From NCBI RefSeq assembly GCF_010560025.1, contig NZ_SAIY01000003.1, positions 372,001-436,000 of the forward strand: a stretch of DNA of 64,000 nt, in the 5' to 3' direction. The stretch is from Verrucosispora sioxanthis. Its GTDB lineage: Bacteria > Actinomycetota > Actinomycetes > Mycobacteriales > Micromonosporaceae. The translations under genes were made by a program, and so were the position numbers. Below the pieces are notes generated by a model. The model was not told the DNA's origin and did no database searches. It worked only from the letters and a program-made list of their open reading frames with translations. Positions 47,272-56,440 of this stretch are shown piece by piece (position 1 is the stretch's first letter; each line of letters opens with the position of its first letter).

Positions 47272-48938
47272 GCGAACACCTCCTGCGGCGACGACGCCGA
47301 CTCAACTGCCGCGTTGCGGATCGCCCGCAGCCGCAGCATCACGTCGTTGGCGCCGCGACCGAAGTGGTCGTGCAGCGCCCGGTACTCGGCGTAGAGCGCG
47401 TCGTAGGCGCGCACCCGGTCCGGATCCGGCCGGTAGACCGCCGCCGCGATCCGGCCCATCGCCTGCGACGCCTCGTGGATCGAGGGATGGGCGCCGGCGG
47501 CCACGGCAGCGTGGATCGCCGAGCCGAGCGCGGGCCCCTGCGCGGAGCCGATGATGCCCAGGGGCCGGTTCGTGACGTCGGCGTAGATCTGCATCAGCAG
47601 CTCGTTCGAGGTGAGGCCACCGGCGATCACCAGGTCGTCGACCGGCACGCCGGCCTCCGCGAACGCCTCGATGATCATCCTGGTGCCGTACGCCGTCGCC
47701 TCCAGCAGCGCCCGGTAGATGTCCTCCGGGCGGGTGGCCAGGGTCAGCCCGACGATCAACCCGCTGAGGTCGTGGTTGACCAGCAGCGACCGGTTGCCGT
47801 TCCACCAGTCCAGCGCGACCAGACCGTGCGCGCCGACGGGCTGCGCGGCGGCCAGCTCGGTGAGTCGCTCGTGCGAGTCGACTCCAGCCGGGGCGGCGTG
47901 CTTGACGAACCAGCCGAAGATGTCGCCGACACCGCTCTGCCCGGCCTCGTAGCCCCACGCACCGGAGCTGATGCCACCGTCGACCACTCCGCACATCCCG
48001 GCCACCTCGGCGGGGTGGGTGCCGTTGACCACGTGGCAGGTCGACGTTCCCATGATCGCCACCAGCCGGCCCGGGTCGAGCGCCTGGGCGGCGGCCGCGG
48101 TCACGTGCGCGTCGACGTTGCCGACCGCGACGGCGATCCCCTCCGGCAGCCCGGTCCAGGCCGCGGCGCGAGCGGTGAGCCCGCCGGCCCGCGCGGCGAG
48201 CGGCATCAGCGGGCCGTCCAGTTTGGCCACGAAGTCACCGAAACCGGGGTTGAGCGCGGTGAGGTAGTCCGCCGACGGGTAGTTGCCGTCCTGGCGGATG
48301 CCCTTGTAGCCGGCGGTGCAGACGTTGCGGGTCTCGACGCCGCACAGCTGCCAGACGATCCAGTCCGCCGCCTCGATGAACCGCTCCGCCCGGTGGTAGA
48401 GCTCCGGATCCTCCTCCAGGATCTGCAGGCCCTTGGCGAACTGCCACTCCGCGGAGATCTTGCCGCCGTAGCGGCCGATCCAGGGCTCGCGACGCTCGTG
48501 GGCCAGAGCGTTGATCCGGTCGGCGTGCGGCTGGGCGGCGTGGTGCTTCCAGAGCTTCACCCAGGCGTGCGGTCGCTGCCGCAGCTCCGGCACCTCGCAC
48601 AACGGCGTACCGTCGGCCAGCGTCGGCAGCACGGTGCAGGCGGTGAAGTCGATGCCGATGCCCACCACGTCGACCGGGTCGACCCCGGCCGCGGCCACGG
48701 CCGCCGGCACCGCCTGGCGCAGCACCTCGCGGTAGTCCTCCGGATCCTGCAACGCCCAGTCCGGCGGCAGCGGCGTACCTCCGTCCGGCAGCGCGGAGCT
48801 GATCACCGCGTTGCGGTACTCGTGCACCGCGGTTCCCAGCTCGGCACCGTCGCGGACGCGGACCACCAGGGCCCGCCCCGACAGGGTGCCGTAGTCGACG
48901 CCGACGACGTACTTGTCGCCCGCTGCCACACCGCTCAT
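47268..48938 (-). CDS. araB: ribulokinase
   Basis: About 556 residues. The FGGY kinase fold includes the N-terminal VGVDYGTLSGRALVVRV, GIGIDFTACTVLP, the metal/ATP region IMGTSTCHVVNGTH, and the C-terminal VIAGGLTSNELLMQIYADVTNRP with QGPALGSAIHAAVAAG. It phosphorylates L-ribulose. ATG at 48938 has GGAGG five bases before it; a far longer open frame upstream would run into the ROK gene and is rejected. First gene of the ara operon; its promoter region has overlapping operator-like motifs. Confidence 0.96.
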   Translation of the reverse strand: MSGVAAGDKYVVGVDYGTLSGRALVVRVRDGAELGTAVHEYRNAVISSALPDGGTPLPPDWALQDPEDYREVLRQAVPAAVAAAGVDPVDVVGIGIDFTACTVLPTLADGTPLCEVPELRQRPHAWVKLWKHHAAQPHADRINALAHERREPWIGRYGGKISAEWQFAKGLQILEEDPELYHRAERFIEAADWIVWQLCGVETRNVCTAGYKGIRQDGNYPSADYLTALNPGFGDFVAKLDGPLMPLAARAGGLTARAAAWTGLPEGIAVAVGNVDAHVTAAAAQALDPGRLVAIMGTSTCHVVNGTHPAEVAGMCGVVDGGISSGAWGYEAGQSGVGDIFGWFVKHAAPAGVDSHERLTELAAAQPVGAHGLVALDWWNGNRSLLVNHDLSGLIVGLTLATRPEDIYRALLEATAYGTRMIIEAFAEAGVPVDDLVIAGGLTSNELLMQIYADVTNRPLGIIGSAQGPALGSAIHAAVAAGAHPSIHEASQAMGRIAAAVYRPDPDRVRAYDALYAEYRALHDHFGRGANDVMLRLRAIRNAAVESASSPQEVFA

Positions 48939-48966
48939 CTTCACCTCCGGCCGATGACGGACCTCA

Positions 48967-48989
48967 GTGTTAACGCTCACATCCGATGT
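48967..48989. promoter_or_regulatory. overlapping operator-like motifs upstream of araB
   Basis: GTGTTAACGCTCACAT (48967-48982) resembles the regional LacI/AraR-like motif with two differences. It overlaps ACATC-C-GATGT (48979-48989), a perfect 5+5 palindrome of the kind found at the fucose genes. The sites lie 29-51 bp before the araB ATG, where a repressor would block transcription. Confidence 0.6.
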
Positions 48990-49056
48990 CGTCAAGACAC
49001 CTCCCGGCAACAGCTCCGTAACGGACTGCATGGTCGCAGGCCCACCCCCCGGTCGG

Positions 49057-50430
49057 CTACCCCGGTCCCACCGCATCGACCGCGATTCCAGTGCCGACCG
49101 GCCGTGCTCTCGTCTCCGGGCACGCCCGCGAACCCTCCGCCGGCCGGGCCCCGACGGTCGACGGCACCGCTTCGGTGAGCACCGCGAGCGGATCGTCGAG
49201 CAACCGGGCGAAACCGAGTTCCGCCGCGCCGACCAGGGTGGCGTCGTCGCCGAGGGCCGCGGTACGCAGCCGCACCGTCTCCCGGGCCACCGGCAGCACG
49301 TGACGAGCGATGCGGGCGCGCACCTGCGCGGCGGCCCCCGGATAGAGGTCGCACAGCATCCCGCCGAAGACCACCATGCCGGGATTGAACAGATTGATAA
49401 GGTTCGCCACCCCGATGCCGAGCCAGTCGCCGATCCGGCGCAGCGCCTCCCGCGCCGCCGGATCGCCGCGGTCGGCATCGTCGGCCACCGTCCGGACGGC
49501 GTCGCGCCCGAACAGCTCGGCGGGCCCACCGGCGGCGTCGAGCAGCGCCCGCTCCCCGACCTCCGCCTCCAGGCAACCGGACGAGCCACAACCGCAGGGC
49601 CGTCCGTCGTACGGATTGACCACCATGTGCCCCAACTCGCAGCCGTAGCCGCTGTCGCCACCCAGCAGCCGCCCGCCGACGATGATGCCGCCGCCGACGC
49701 CCACATCGCCATGCAGGTACACGAGATCGTCGAGGCCGACTCCCGCACCACGCTGCTGCTCCGCCTGTGCGCCGAGGTGGGCCTCGTTGCCCACCGCCAC
49801 CGGCAGGCCGAGGCCGAGCCGGTGGCCGAGTTCGTCGCCGAACGCCTGGTCGACCCAGCCGAGATCGGGCCCGTACCGCACCATCCCGTCCCCCGGCCGG
49901 ATCATGCCGCAGTACGACGCGCCCACGCCGACGCAGCTGGCGCCCGGCGGGGCCGCCCGGTGCAGTTGCCGCCCGAAACGGGCGAGGACCGCTACCACGT
50001 CGTGCAGGTCCGGCCCGGCGCGCGGACGTACCGCCTCCCGCCGGTCCAGGATCATCCCGCCGAGTCCGACCCGGGCGGCGACCAACCGGTCCACGGCGAC
50101 GTCGAAGGCCAGGACGTAGCAGCGCTCGGCGACCGGTCGCACCACCAGGGACGGGCGGCCGGCACGGCCGGTGTCCACCGGCGACCGCTCATCGACGAGG
50201 CCGGCCCGGCTCAGCTCGGTGGTCAGCGCCATGATGGTGCTGCGATTCAGGCCCATCCGTTCGCCCAGCTCGACCCGGGACAGCGGGCCACGCAGATGCA
50301 CCTGCCGCAACAGCGTGCCGGCGTTGCGCCGGCGGATCTCCTCCTGGACCAATCCGACCTCCGCGAGGTCAGCTCCGGGCGACGCGGAGCTGACCCGACG
50401 AAGTGTTTCCGCACGGTGACCCGACGTCAA
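49057..50430 (-). CDS. ROK-family transcriptional regulator (start uncertain)
   Basis: About 457 residues from TTG at 50430. The N-terminal winged helix (NAGTLLRQVHLRGPLSRVELGERMGLNRSTIMALTTEL) is followed by a ROK sugar-kinase-like domain. DVGVGGGIIVGGRLLGG is the glycine-rich segment and GHMVVNPYDGRPCGCGSSGCLEAEVG the zinc motif. The last 30 residues are low-complexity. No ATG or GTG is available near the expected start; CTG at 50466 would overlap the permease stop by 4 bp and is an alternative. XylR-type ROK proteins sense xylose or glucose. It follows the ChvE/GguAB-like genes in the same operon and probably regulates them. Confidence 0.82.
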   Translation of the reverse strand: MTSGHRAETLRRVSSASPGADLAEVGLVQEEIRRRNAGTLLRQVHLRGPLSRVELGERMGLNRSTIMALTTELSRAGLVDERSPVDTGRAGRPSLVVRPVAERCYVLAFDVAVDRLVAARVGLGGMILDRREAVRPRAGPDLHDVVAVLARFGRQLHRAAPPGASCVGVGASYCGMIRPGDGMVRYGPDLGWVDQAFGDELGHRLGLGLPVAVGNEAHLGAQAEQQRGAGVGLDDLVYLHGDVGVGGGIIVGGRLLGGDSGYGCELGHMVVNPYDGRPCGCGSSGCLEAEVGERALLDAAGGPAELFGRDAVRTVADDADRGDPAAREALRRIGDWLGIGVANLINLFNPGMVVFGGMLCDLYPGAAAQVRARIARHVLPVARETVRLRTAALGDDATLVGAAELGFARLLDDPLAVLTEAVPSTVGARPAEGSRACPETRARPVGTGIAVDAVGPG

Positions 50431-50462
50431 GCGCAGGTCCGGCGCCGCCGCTGGCGCCTCGC

Positions 50463-51707
50463 TCAGCGGCTGGCACCGGCGCGGCGCTTGTTGTAGACGT
50501 CGAAGGCCACGGCGACCAGCAGCACGAGGCCCTTGACCACCGACTGCAACGACTGGTCCACACCCATGAGCTGCATCCCGTTGCTCATCACCGCCATGAT
50601 GAGCCCGCCCACCATGGCGCCGACGACGGTACCGACGCCGCCGGTGACCGCCGCACCGCCGATGAAAGCGGCGGCGATCGCGTCGAGTTCGAACATGTTG
50701 CCCGCCGCGGGCTGCGCCCCGTTGGACCGCGAGGAGAAGATGATGCCGGCCACCGCGGACAGGAAGCCCATGTTCACGAAGATCCAGAAGTTCACGGTGC
50801 GAACCTTGACCCCGGACAGCATCGCCGCGGACAGGTTGCCACCGATCGCGTAGACCTGACGTCCGAAGACCGTACGCCGGGTGAGCAACCCGTAGACGAG
50901 CACCAGGGCGGCCAGGATGATCAGCACGATCGGCAGGCCCCGCGCGTGGGCCAGTTGCCAGGCGAACCACATGACCACGGCACCGACAAGCGCCATCCGC
51001 GCGACGAACAACGCGAAGGACTCGACGGGCTGCTGGTAGCGGACGCGGGCCGCCCGGGTGCGGAAGCAACTGACCACGTAGCCGGCCACCGCGATGCCAC
51101 CGATGAGCAGGGTGAAGGCGTCGTAGCCGTCGCCACCGATGAGTCCGTTGAGGAAGCCGGCCGCGATCCGGTTGTACTCGGCCGGGAACGGCGACAGCGA
51201 GATGTTGTCCAGCACCCGCAGGGTGAGACCACGGAACAGCAGCATGCCGGCGAGGGTCACGATGAAGGCCGGGATACCGACGTACGCCACCCAGAAGCCG
51301 TGCCAGGCGCCGACCGCGATCCCGACCACCAGCGCGGCCAGCACGCCGACCCACCACGGTTGTCCCTGCCGGATCACGACCACCGCGGAGACCGCGCCGG
51401 TCAGCGCCACCACCGAGCCGACCGAGAGGTCGATGTGTCCGCCGATGATCACGATGACCATGCCGATGGCGAGCACCAGGATGTACGAGTACTGCAGGAC
51501 GATGTTCGTGATGTTGCCCGGGCTCAGCGACAGACCGTCGGTCAGGAACGCGAACAGGGCGACGATGACGACGAGAGCGACGAAGATGCCGCTCTGCCGC
51601 AGATTGTTCATGATCAGCGTACGTGGGTCGCTGGTGCCGACGTGCACTGCGGCGGAAGCGCTCTCGGCCGACTTCCGGTCGGCCGAGGTGGGCTTGGTGC
51701 TGGTCAT
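50463..51707 (-). CDS. gguB: multiple-sugar ABC transporter permease, GguB/MmsB/XylH-like
   Basis: 414 residues with about ten or more hydrophobic segments, the longer form typical of XylH/GguB. Key segments are [24 protein letters not shown] and [24 protein letters not shown]. The start overlaps the ATPase stop by 4 bp. A single permease gene suggests a homodimeric channel. Likely substrates are xylose, arabinose, glucose or galactose. Confidence 0.92.
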   Translation of the reverse strand: MTSTKPTSADRKSAESASAAVHVGTSDPRTLIMNNLRQSGIFVALVVIVALFAFLTDGLSLSPGNITNIVLQYSYILVLAIGMVIVIIGGHIDLSVGSVVALTGAVSAVVVIRQGQPWWVGVLAALVVGIAVGAWHGFWVAYVGIPAFIVTLAGMLLFRGLTLRVLDNISLSPFPAEYNRIAAGFLNGLIGGDGYDAFTLLIGGIAVAGYVVSCFRTRAARVRYQQPVESFALFVARMALVGAVVMWFAWQLAHARGLPIVLIILAALVLVYGLLTRRTVFGRQVYAIGGNLSAAMLSGVKVRTVNFWIFVNMGFLSAVAGIIFSSRSNGAQPAAGNMFELDAIAAAFIGGAAVTGGVGTVVGAMVGGLIMAVMSNGMQLMGVDQSLQSVVKGLVLLVAVAFDVYNKRRAGASR

Positions 51708-53251
51708 CCGACGCTTTCCTTGTCCTTCGCCATGAGTTCCATGAGCTTTTCCTGGGTCGCCTCGGCGACCGGCACCTCGCCGGTGACGCGCCCGGCCGAC
51801 AACGTGTAGATGCGGTCACACATGCCGAGCAGCTCCGGCAGTTCGGAGGAGATCATGATGACGGCTTTGCCGTCGGCCACCAACCGGTTGATGATCGTGT
51901 AGATCTCGAACTTGGCGCCGACGTCGATACCCCGGGTCGGCTCGTCCAGGATCAGCACCTCCGGGTCGGTGAACAGCCACTTCGACAGCACGACCTTCTG
52001 CTGGTTCCCGCCGGACAGCTTGCCCACGACCGACATCACGCTCGGCGCCTTGATGTTCATGTCGCGCCGGCTCGTCTCGGCGACCTTGATCTCCTCGTTG
52101 TCGTGCACCCAGCCCAGCCGGGCGAGCCGGCGCAGCCCGGCGGCCGAGATGTTGCGCCGGATGTCCTCGATCAGGTTCAGGCCGAAGCGCTTGCGGTCCT
52201 CCGTCGCGTACGCGATGCCGTTGCCGATGGCCTCCGCGACGGTGCGCGCCCTGACCTGGCGGCCGTGCACGAACAGCCGACCGGTGATGTCCCGGCCGTA
52301 CGCGCGCCCGAAGACACTCATCGCCAGCTCGGTCCGCCCGGCGCCCATCAGTCCGGCGATGCCGACGACCTCGCCGGCGCGCACGTTCAGGTTCGCGCCG
52401 TCGACGACCAACCGGTCCTGGGTCGGGTGGCGCACCGACCAGTCCTCGATGCGCAACACCTCCTCCCCCGGCGTGGAGACCCGGTCGGGGTAGAAGCTGT
52501 CGATGTCGCGGCCGACCATCCCCCGGATGATCCGTTCCTGGGTCACCTCGCCGGAGGTCATCTCGAGCCGCTCCACGGTCCGCCCGTCCCGCAGCACGGT
52601 AGTTGAGTCGGCGATGGCGGTGATCTCGTTGAGCTTGTGCGAGATCATGATGCAGGTGATGCCCTCGTCGCGCAGGCGTCGCATCAGGTCGAGCAGGTGG
52701 GCCGAGTCGATGTCGTTGAGCGCGGCGGTCGGCTCGTCGAGGATGAGCAGCCGGACCTTCTTGGAGATGGCCTTGGCAATCTCCACCAGCTGCTGCTTGC
52801 CGACACCGAGTTGCACCACCGGCGTCATCGGATTCTCGTCCAGCCCCACCGAGGCGAGCAGTTTGGCCGCCTCGGCGTTGGTGCGGTTCCAGTCGATCAG
52901 CCCGCCGGCCCCGCGTTGCTCGTTGCCGAGGAAGATGTTCTCGGCGATCGACAGGTACGGCACCAGGGCGAGTTCCTGGTGGATGATGACGATGCCCCGC
53001 TGCTCACTGTCGCGGATGCCACGGAAGTGCACCGGTGCGCCGTCGAGGAGGATCTCGCCGTCGTAGCTGCCGGAGGGGTAGACCCCGGAGAGCACTTTCA
53101 TCAGGGTGGACTTGCCGGCGCCGTTCTCGCCGCAGATGGCGTGGATCTCCCCACGGCGTACCGCGAGGGTGACGTCCTGGAGCGCCGCCACGCCCGGGAA
53201 GGTCTTGGTGATGCGACGCATCTCGAGGATGTTGTCGTCGGTGCTCACCAT
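51704..53251 (-). CDS. gguA: multiple-sugar ABC transporter ATP-binding protein, GguA/MmsA/XylG-like
   Basis: 515 residues with two ABC domains. Domain 1 has Walker [10 protein letters not shown], signature [15 protein letters not shown] and Walker [14 protein letters not shown]. Domain 2 has [29 protein letters not shown] and [35 protein letters not shown] is typical of the GguA/MmsA group. ATG at 53251 is used. An 81-bp gap with a hairpin separates it from the binding-protein gene. Confidence 0.94.
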   Translation of the reverse strand: MVSTDDNILEMRRITKTFPGVAALQDVTLAVRRGEIHAICGENGAGKSTLMKVLSGVYPSGSYDGEILLDGAPVHFRGIRDSEQRGIVIIHQELALVPYLSIAENIFLGNEQRGAGGLIDWNRTNAEAAKLLASVGLDENPMTPVVQLGVGKQQLVEIAKAISKKVRLLILDEPTAALNDIDSAHLLDLMRRLRDEGITCIMISHKLNEITAIADSTTVLRDGRTVERLEMTSGEVTQERIIRGMVGRDIDSFYPDRVSTPGEEVLRIEDWSVRHPTQDRLVVDGANLNVRAGEVVGIAGLMGAGRTELAMSVFGRAYGRDITGRLFVHGRQVRARTVAEAIGNGIAYATEDRKRFGLNLIEDIRRNISAAGLRRLARLGWVHDNEEIKVAETSRRDMNIKAPSVMSVVGKLSGGNQQKVVLSKWLFTDPEVLILDEPTRGIDVGAKFEIYTIINRLVADGKAVIMISSELPELLGMCDRIYTLSAGRVTGEVPVAEATQEKLMELMAKDKESVG

Positions 53252-53289
53252 CCTGAGCCTCCAGATCGTCGTGGGTGTCAGGGGTGTGG

Positions 53290-53324
53290 CCGGGCTCGGC
53301 GGCGGTCGTCGCCACCGAGCCCGG
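53290..53324 (-). terminator. intercistronic hairpin after the ChvE-like gene
   Basis: A 10-bp stem CCGGGCTCGG with its complement, plus an inner GGCG/CGCC helix, lies 8 nt past the binding-protein stop. This is the third importer operon here with such a structure in this position. Confidence 0.7.
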
Positions 53325-53332
53325 CGGTGCCG

Positions 53333-54463
53333 TCAGCCGGCCTGGCCGGCGGCGACCTCCTCGGCGGTGAAGTAGCCCGAGTCGATCAGGACCGGCTTGA
53401 TGTCGTCCTTGTACACCGTCTGGACCGGCAGCAGGTACGACGGGACGACCTTGACGCCGTTGTTGTACGTCTCGGTGTCGTTGGCCTGCGGCGCCTTGTC
53501 GGTCAGGAACGCCTCGGCGGCGATGACGGCCTGCTCGGCCAGCAGTCGGGTGTCCTTGAAGATGGTGGAGCTCTGCACCCCGTCGTCGATCAGCTTCACC
53601 GAGGCGATCTCGGCGTCCTGACCGGTCACCACCGGGAAGTCCGCCCCCTTGTAGCCGGCGTTCTGCAGGGCGGTGATGATGCCCCGGGACAGCCCGTCGT
53701 ACGGCGACAGCACGCCGTCGACCTTGGTGCCGCTGTTGTAGCTGGAGGTCAGCAGGTCCTCCATCCGCTTCTGCGCGGCCTCCTGCTGCCACCGCAGGAT
53801 CGCCACCTGCTCGATGCTGGTCTGCCCGGAGGTCACCTTCAGGGTGCCGTCGTCGATGAACGGCTTCAGCGTGTCCATCGCGCCGTCGAAGAAGAAGTGG
53901 GCGTTGTTGTCGTCGAGCGACCCGGCGAACAGCTCGATGTTGAACGGGCCCTTCGCCTCGCCCTTCGCGCCGTCCTTGGTCTGCACGCCGAGGCCGACCA
54001 GCAGGGCGGTCGCCTGGGCGACGCCGACCTTGTAGTTGTCGAAGCTGACGTAGAAGTCGACGTTCGGGCTGTCCCGGATGAGCCGGTCGTAGGCGATGAC
54101 CGGGATGTCCGCGTCGGCCGCCGCCTGCAACTGCCCGCTCAGCGCCGTGCCGTCGATCGCCGCGATGATGAGCACGTCGGCACCCCGCGTGATCATCTGG
54201 TCGACCTGCTGGGACTGGGTGGGGATGTCGTCACCGGCGTACTGGAGATCGACCTGGTAGCCCTTGGCTTCGAGCTTCTCCTTGACGGAGTTGCCGTCCG
54301 CGATCCACCGCTCCGAGGTCTGGGTCGGCATCGAGACGCCGATGGTCAGGTCGCCGGGCTGGTCGCTGTCGTTTCCGCCGCTGCCGGCGCCGTCGCCGCT
54401 ACAGGCCGCCATGCTCAGCGCCAGGACGGCGCTTCCGAGAGCGGCCAGGACTCGTCTGTTCAC
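53333..54463 (-). CDS. chvE: multiple-sugar ABC substrate-binding lipoprotein, ChvE-like
   Basis: About 376 residues from GTG 54463. The lipoprotein signal VNRRVLAALGSAVLALSMAAC has lipobox SMAAC. The fold is Peripla_BP_4, with ChvE/XylF-type segments GVSMPTQTSERWIADGNSVKEKLEAKGYQVDLQYAGDD, QVDQMITRGADVLIIAAIDGTAL and VIAYDRLI. VDGVLSPYDGLSRGIITAL and KVVPSYLLPV match ChvE. ChvE of Agrobacterium binds arabinose, galactose, glucose and xylose. First gene of the operon; an operator-like motif lies 64-79 bp upstream. A longer upstream start is open but lacks a ribosome binding site. Confidence 0.92.
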   Translation of the reverse strand: MNRRVLAALGSAVLALSMAACSGDGAGSGGNDSDQPGDLTIGVSMPTQTSERWIADGNSVKEKLEAKGYQVDLQYAGDDIPTQSQQVDQMITRGADVLIIAAIDGTALSGQLQAAADADIPVIAYDRLIRDSPNVDFYVSFDNYKVGVAQATALLVGLGVQTKDGAKGEAKGPFNIELFAGSLDDNNAHFFFDGAMDTLKPFIDDGTLKVTSGQTSIEQVAILRWQQEAAQKRMEDLLTSSYNSGTKVDGVLSPYDGLSRGIITALQNAGYKGADFPVVTGQDAEIASVKLIDDGVQSSTIFKDTRLLAEQAVIAAEAFLTDKAPQANDTETYNNGVKVVPSYLLPVQTVYKDDIKPVLIDSGYFTAEEVAAGQAG

Positions 54464-54526
54464 TGGCTTCCCCAATCTGGAACTCGCGCCGTCGCACCGG
54501 CTGCGCGGGTCGCACTTGGGGCCCAA

Positions 54527-54542
54527 GTGTTAGCGCTCACAA
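54527..54542. promoter_or_regulatory. LacI/AraR-like operator upstream of chvE
   Basis: GTGTTAGCGCTCACAA contains TGTTAGCGCTCACA, symmetric at 12 of 14 positions. It lies in the 482-bp divergent region between chvE and the esterase gene. Confidence 0.6.
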
Positions 54543-54821
54543 TGCCTAGGTCAACACCTGGTTCGAAATCCTGCGGTCACGGTCTCGTAACGAACACCGC
54601 ACTCACTCACCCACGTGAGTCGTCGCAGGTCAGGGCGCCGATCACGAGGGGCGACCAGGAGGTCGCCCAGGCCGGCCGGACGCCGGTCATCGACGTCAGA
54701 GAATACGGCAAGCCAGGGGCGACGGACACCCCTCCGTCCACAGCCGACCGGCCGGCGAATCGGCACGAACGGCGGCGCCTCGATGTGAACACTGAGTTTC
54801 CGCCTCGTTACCAAGGCGGCC

Positions 54822-54868
54822 TTGACACGGACCGGGTCGGCGCCGATGCTCTGCTAAATCAGTTTAGC
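54822..54868 (+). promoter_or_regulatory. promoter-like TTGACA and palindrome upstream of the esterase
   Basis: TTGACA (54822-54827) resembles a -35 box, but no good -10 box is seen at the right distance. GCTAAA-TCAG-TTTAGC (54853-54868) is a perfect 6+6 palindrome 78 bp before the esterase start and could be an operator. The rest of 54543-54821 shows no convincing gene. Confidence 0.4.
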
Positions 54869-54945
54869 GCCCGCTGTTTCGGAGTTCGACAGAGCCGCTC
54901 CGGCGCGCAGCCGGACCAGACGGACGCGTCCAACGAGGAGGGCCG

Positions 54946-56253
54946 ATGAGACTGCGCAGGACGTTCGTCTCCGTCGCCGCGGTGCTGCTGCTGGCCACGT
55001 CCGGCACCGCCGCCTACGCCGCGACCAGGGATCACGGCGGCAGCGGTGGCATCCGCAGCGTCACCCCCATCACCACGGTCTACACCTACGGCCAGAAGGT
55101 CTCGGCCGTGGCCGTCGAGTACGGCGCCACGGTCAACCCCCGCAAGCTCGACAACTCGACCTTCGCGGTCTCCGACACCAGCTACAACTTCCGCTTCAAC
55201 CCCATCGAGGACCTGCCCAAACTGACCGAGCGGACAATCACCCACACCTACACCAACAGCACCGCCACCGTCCGCGCCGACCGCCGGTCCGTACCCGGCA
55301 GGTACGTCATCGTCGAGCTGGACCCCGATCAGAACGCCGGCTGGACGGTCATCGTCTCCAAGTGCCCGACCTTCCTGTGCACGGTGAAGGTCAACCCGGA
55401 GCTGCCGACCCGGGTGACCCAACGCAAGGACGTGCACGCCCAGCCGGGCAAGGGCAGAGGTGCCGGGCCGGTGCTGGCCAAGGGCTCACCGCGTACCTCG
55501 CACGGTGTCACCGAGGCACCGGTGAACCTGCTCGTCGACGAGTTCCGCTACGGCTCGTACCTCAGTGGCGGCATGGTGCTGCCGTACCACTACCACCTGC
55601 CGAAGGACTACCAGCCTGGCCGGAAGTACCCGCTGATGGTCGTGCTGCCCGGGCACGGCATGGGCTGGGACGGCGACAACACGGGCGTACAGATCGCCGC
55701 CGACATCCCGGCGACGGCCTGGCTCCAGCCGAGCGTCACCGGCAGCCGGGAGGACGTCATCGTGCTCGCCCCGCAGAACCAGCGGGTGGGCGACGTGGCC
55801 GAGGCGGAGCTGCTGGTCAAGCTGGTCGAGCAGTTCAGCAAGGACCACGCGGTGGACACCGGGCGGGTGTACGCCACCACCGTCTCCTACGGCTCGCGGC
55901 TGCTGTGGGAGGCGTTCGCCAAGCGTCCCGACCTGTTCACCGCCGGCCTGGTCACCGGTGGTTTCCAGGTCAGCGCCGGCCAGGCGGCGGCGATCGCCGC
56001 CGCCGAGATCCCGCTGTGGATCACCCACGGTGTCAACGACCATCTGCTGAACATCTCGCTGGCCCGCAACTCCCGGGCGGCACTGCGGTCGGCGTACGAG
56101 GCGCAGGGTAGGACGCCCGAGCAGATCGCCGAGTTGCTGCACTACACCGAGTACGGCAACGAGGCGTTCACGCTGCCCGACTACCACGCGGCCTACGGCC
56201 CGACCTACGACGACCAGAGCATCCTGCAGTGGCTGCTGGCCCAGCGAAAGTGA
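54946..56253 (+). CDS. secreted alpha/beta-hydrolase (predicted esterase/peptidase, PHB-depolymerase-like)
   Basis: 435 residues. A signal peptide ends near residue 25 (AYA-A). The N-terminal part (30-145) is a beta-rich domain (ITTVYTYGQKVSAVAVEYG, then STFAVSDTSYNFRFN). The C-terminal part (about 195-435) is an alpha/beta hydrolase: YHYHLPKDYQPGRKYPLMVVLPGHGMGWDGDN, DVIVLAPQNQ, nucleophile elbow TTVSYGSRLLW (Ser in V-S-Y-G, with Val in place of the first Gly), and WITHGVNDHLLN with a likely acidic residue. The group is annotated as predicted peptidase or esterase; activity on acetyl or feruloyl groups of xylan is possible but not shown. GAGGAGG lies upstream of the ATG. Confidence 0.85.
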   Translation: MRLRRTFVSVAAVLLLATSGTAAYAATRDHGGSGGIRSVTPITTVYTYGQKVSAVAVEYGATVNPRKLDNSTFAVSDTSYNFRFNPIEDLPKLTERTITHTYTNSTATVRADRRSVPGRYVIVELDPDQNAGWTVIVSKCPTFLCTVKVNPELPTRVTQRKDVHAQPGKGRGAGPVLAKGSPRTSHGVTEAPVNLLVDEFRYGSYLSGGMVLPYHYHLPKDYQPGRKYPLMVVLPGHGMGWDGDNTGVQIAADIPATAWLQPSVTGSREDVIVLAPQNQRVGDVAEAELLVKLVEQFSKDHAVDTGRVYATTVSYGSRLLWEAFAKRPDLFTAGLVTGGFQVSAGQAAAIAAAEIPLWITHGVNDHLLNISLARNSRAALRSAYEAQGRTPEQIAELLHYTEYGNEAFTLPDYHAAYGPTYDDQSILQWLLAQRK

Positions 56254-56273
56254 GCATGGCCAGCTAGTGCGGC

Positions 56274-56336
56274 GGCCAGGAACGTCGGCGGTGTCGCGGC
56301 CAGGTCCCGGCGGCGACCCGGGGCACGTTCCTGGCC
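56274..56336. terminator. hairpin after the esterase
   Basis: A 12-bp stem GGCCAGGAACGT with its complement lies 20 nt past the stop. The large GC-rich loop can fold further. Confidence 0.65.
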
Positions 56337-56344
56337 ACCGCGCC

Positions 56345-56384
56345 GGCTCGCCGGCCGCGACAGGGATGTCGGGGCCGGCGAGCC
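56345..56384. terminator. second hairpin between esterase and GH95
   Basis: A 12-bp stem GGCTCGCCGGCC with its complement is followed by TTT. It can serve either of the convergent genes. Confidence 0.75.
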
Positions 56385-56440
56385 TTTGGGACGGGTTCGC
56401 TGGATCTGTCGGCGGCGACCCGGGAGATCCGCCTCGACTG

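Noticed and set aside
47268..49751. An extended araB beginning inside the ROK gene
   Set aside because: Residues before MSGVAAGDKYVVGVDYGT have no kinase similarity, and a good ribosome binding site marks ATG 48938.
49057..51819. A 920-residue fusion of the permease region with the ROK regulator in one frame
   Set aside because: The upstream half is read out of frame with the permease gene, which has its own clear frame (50463-51707). Only the ROK part has domain similarity.
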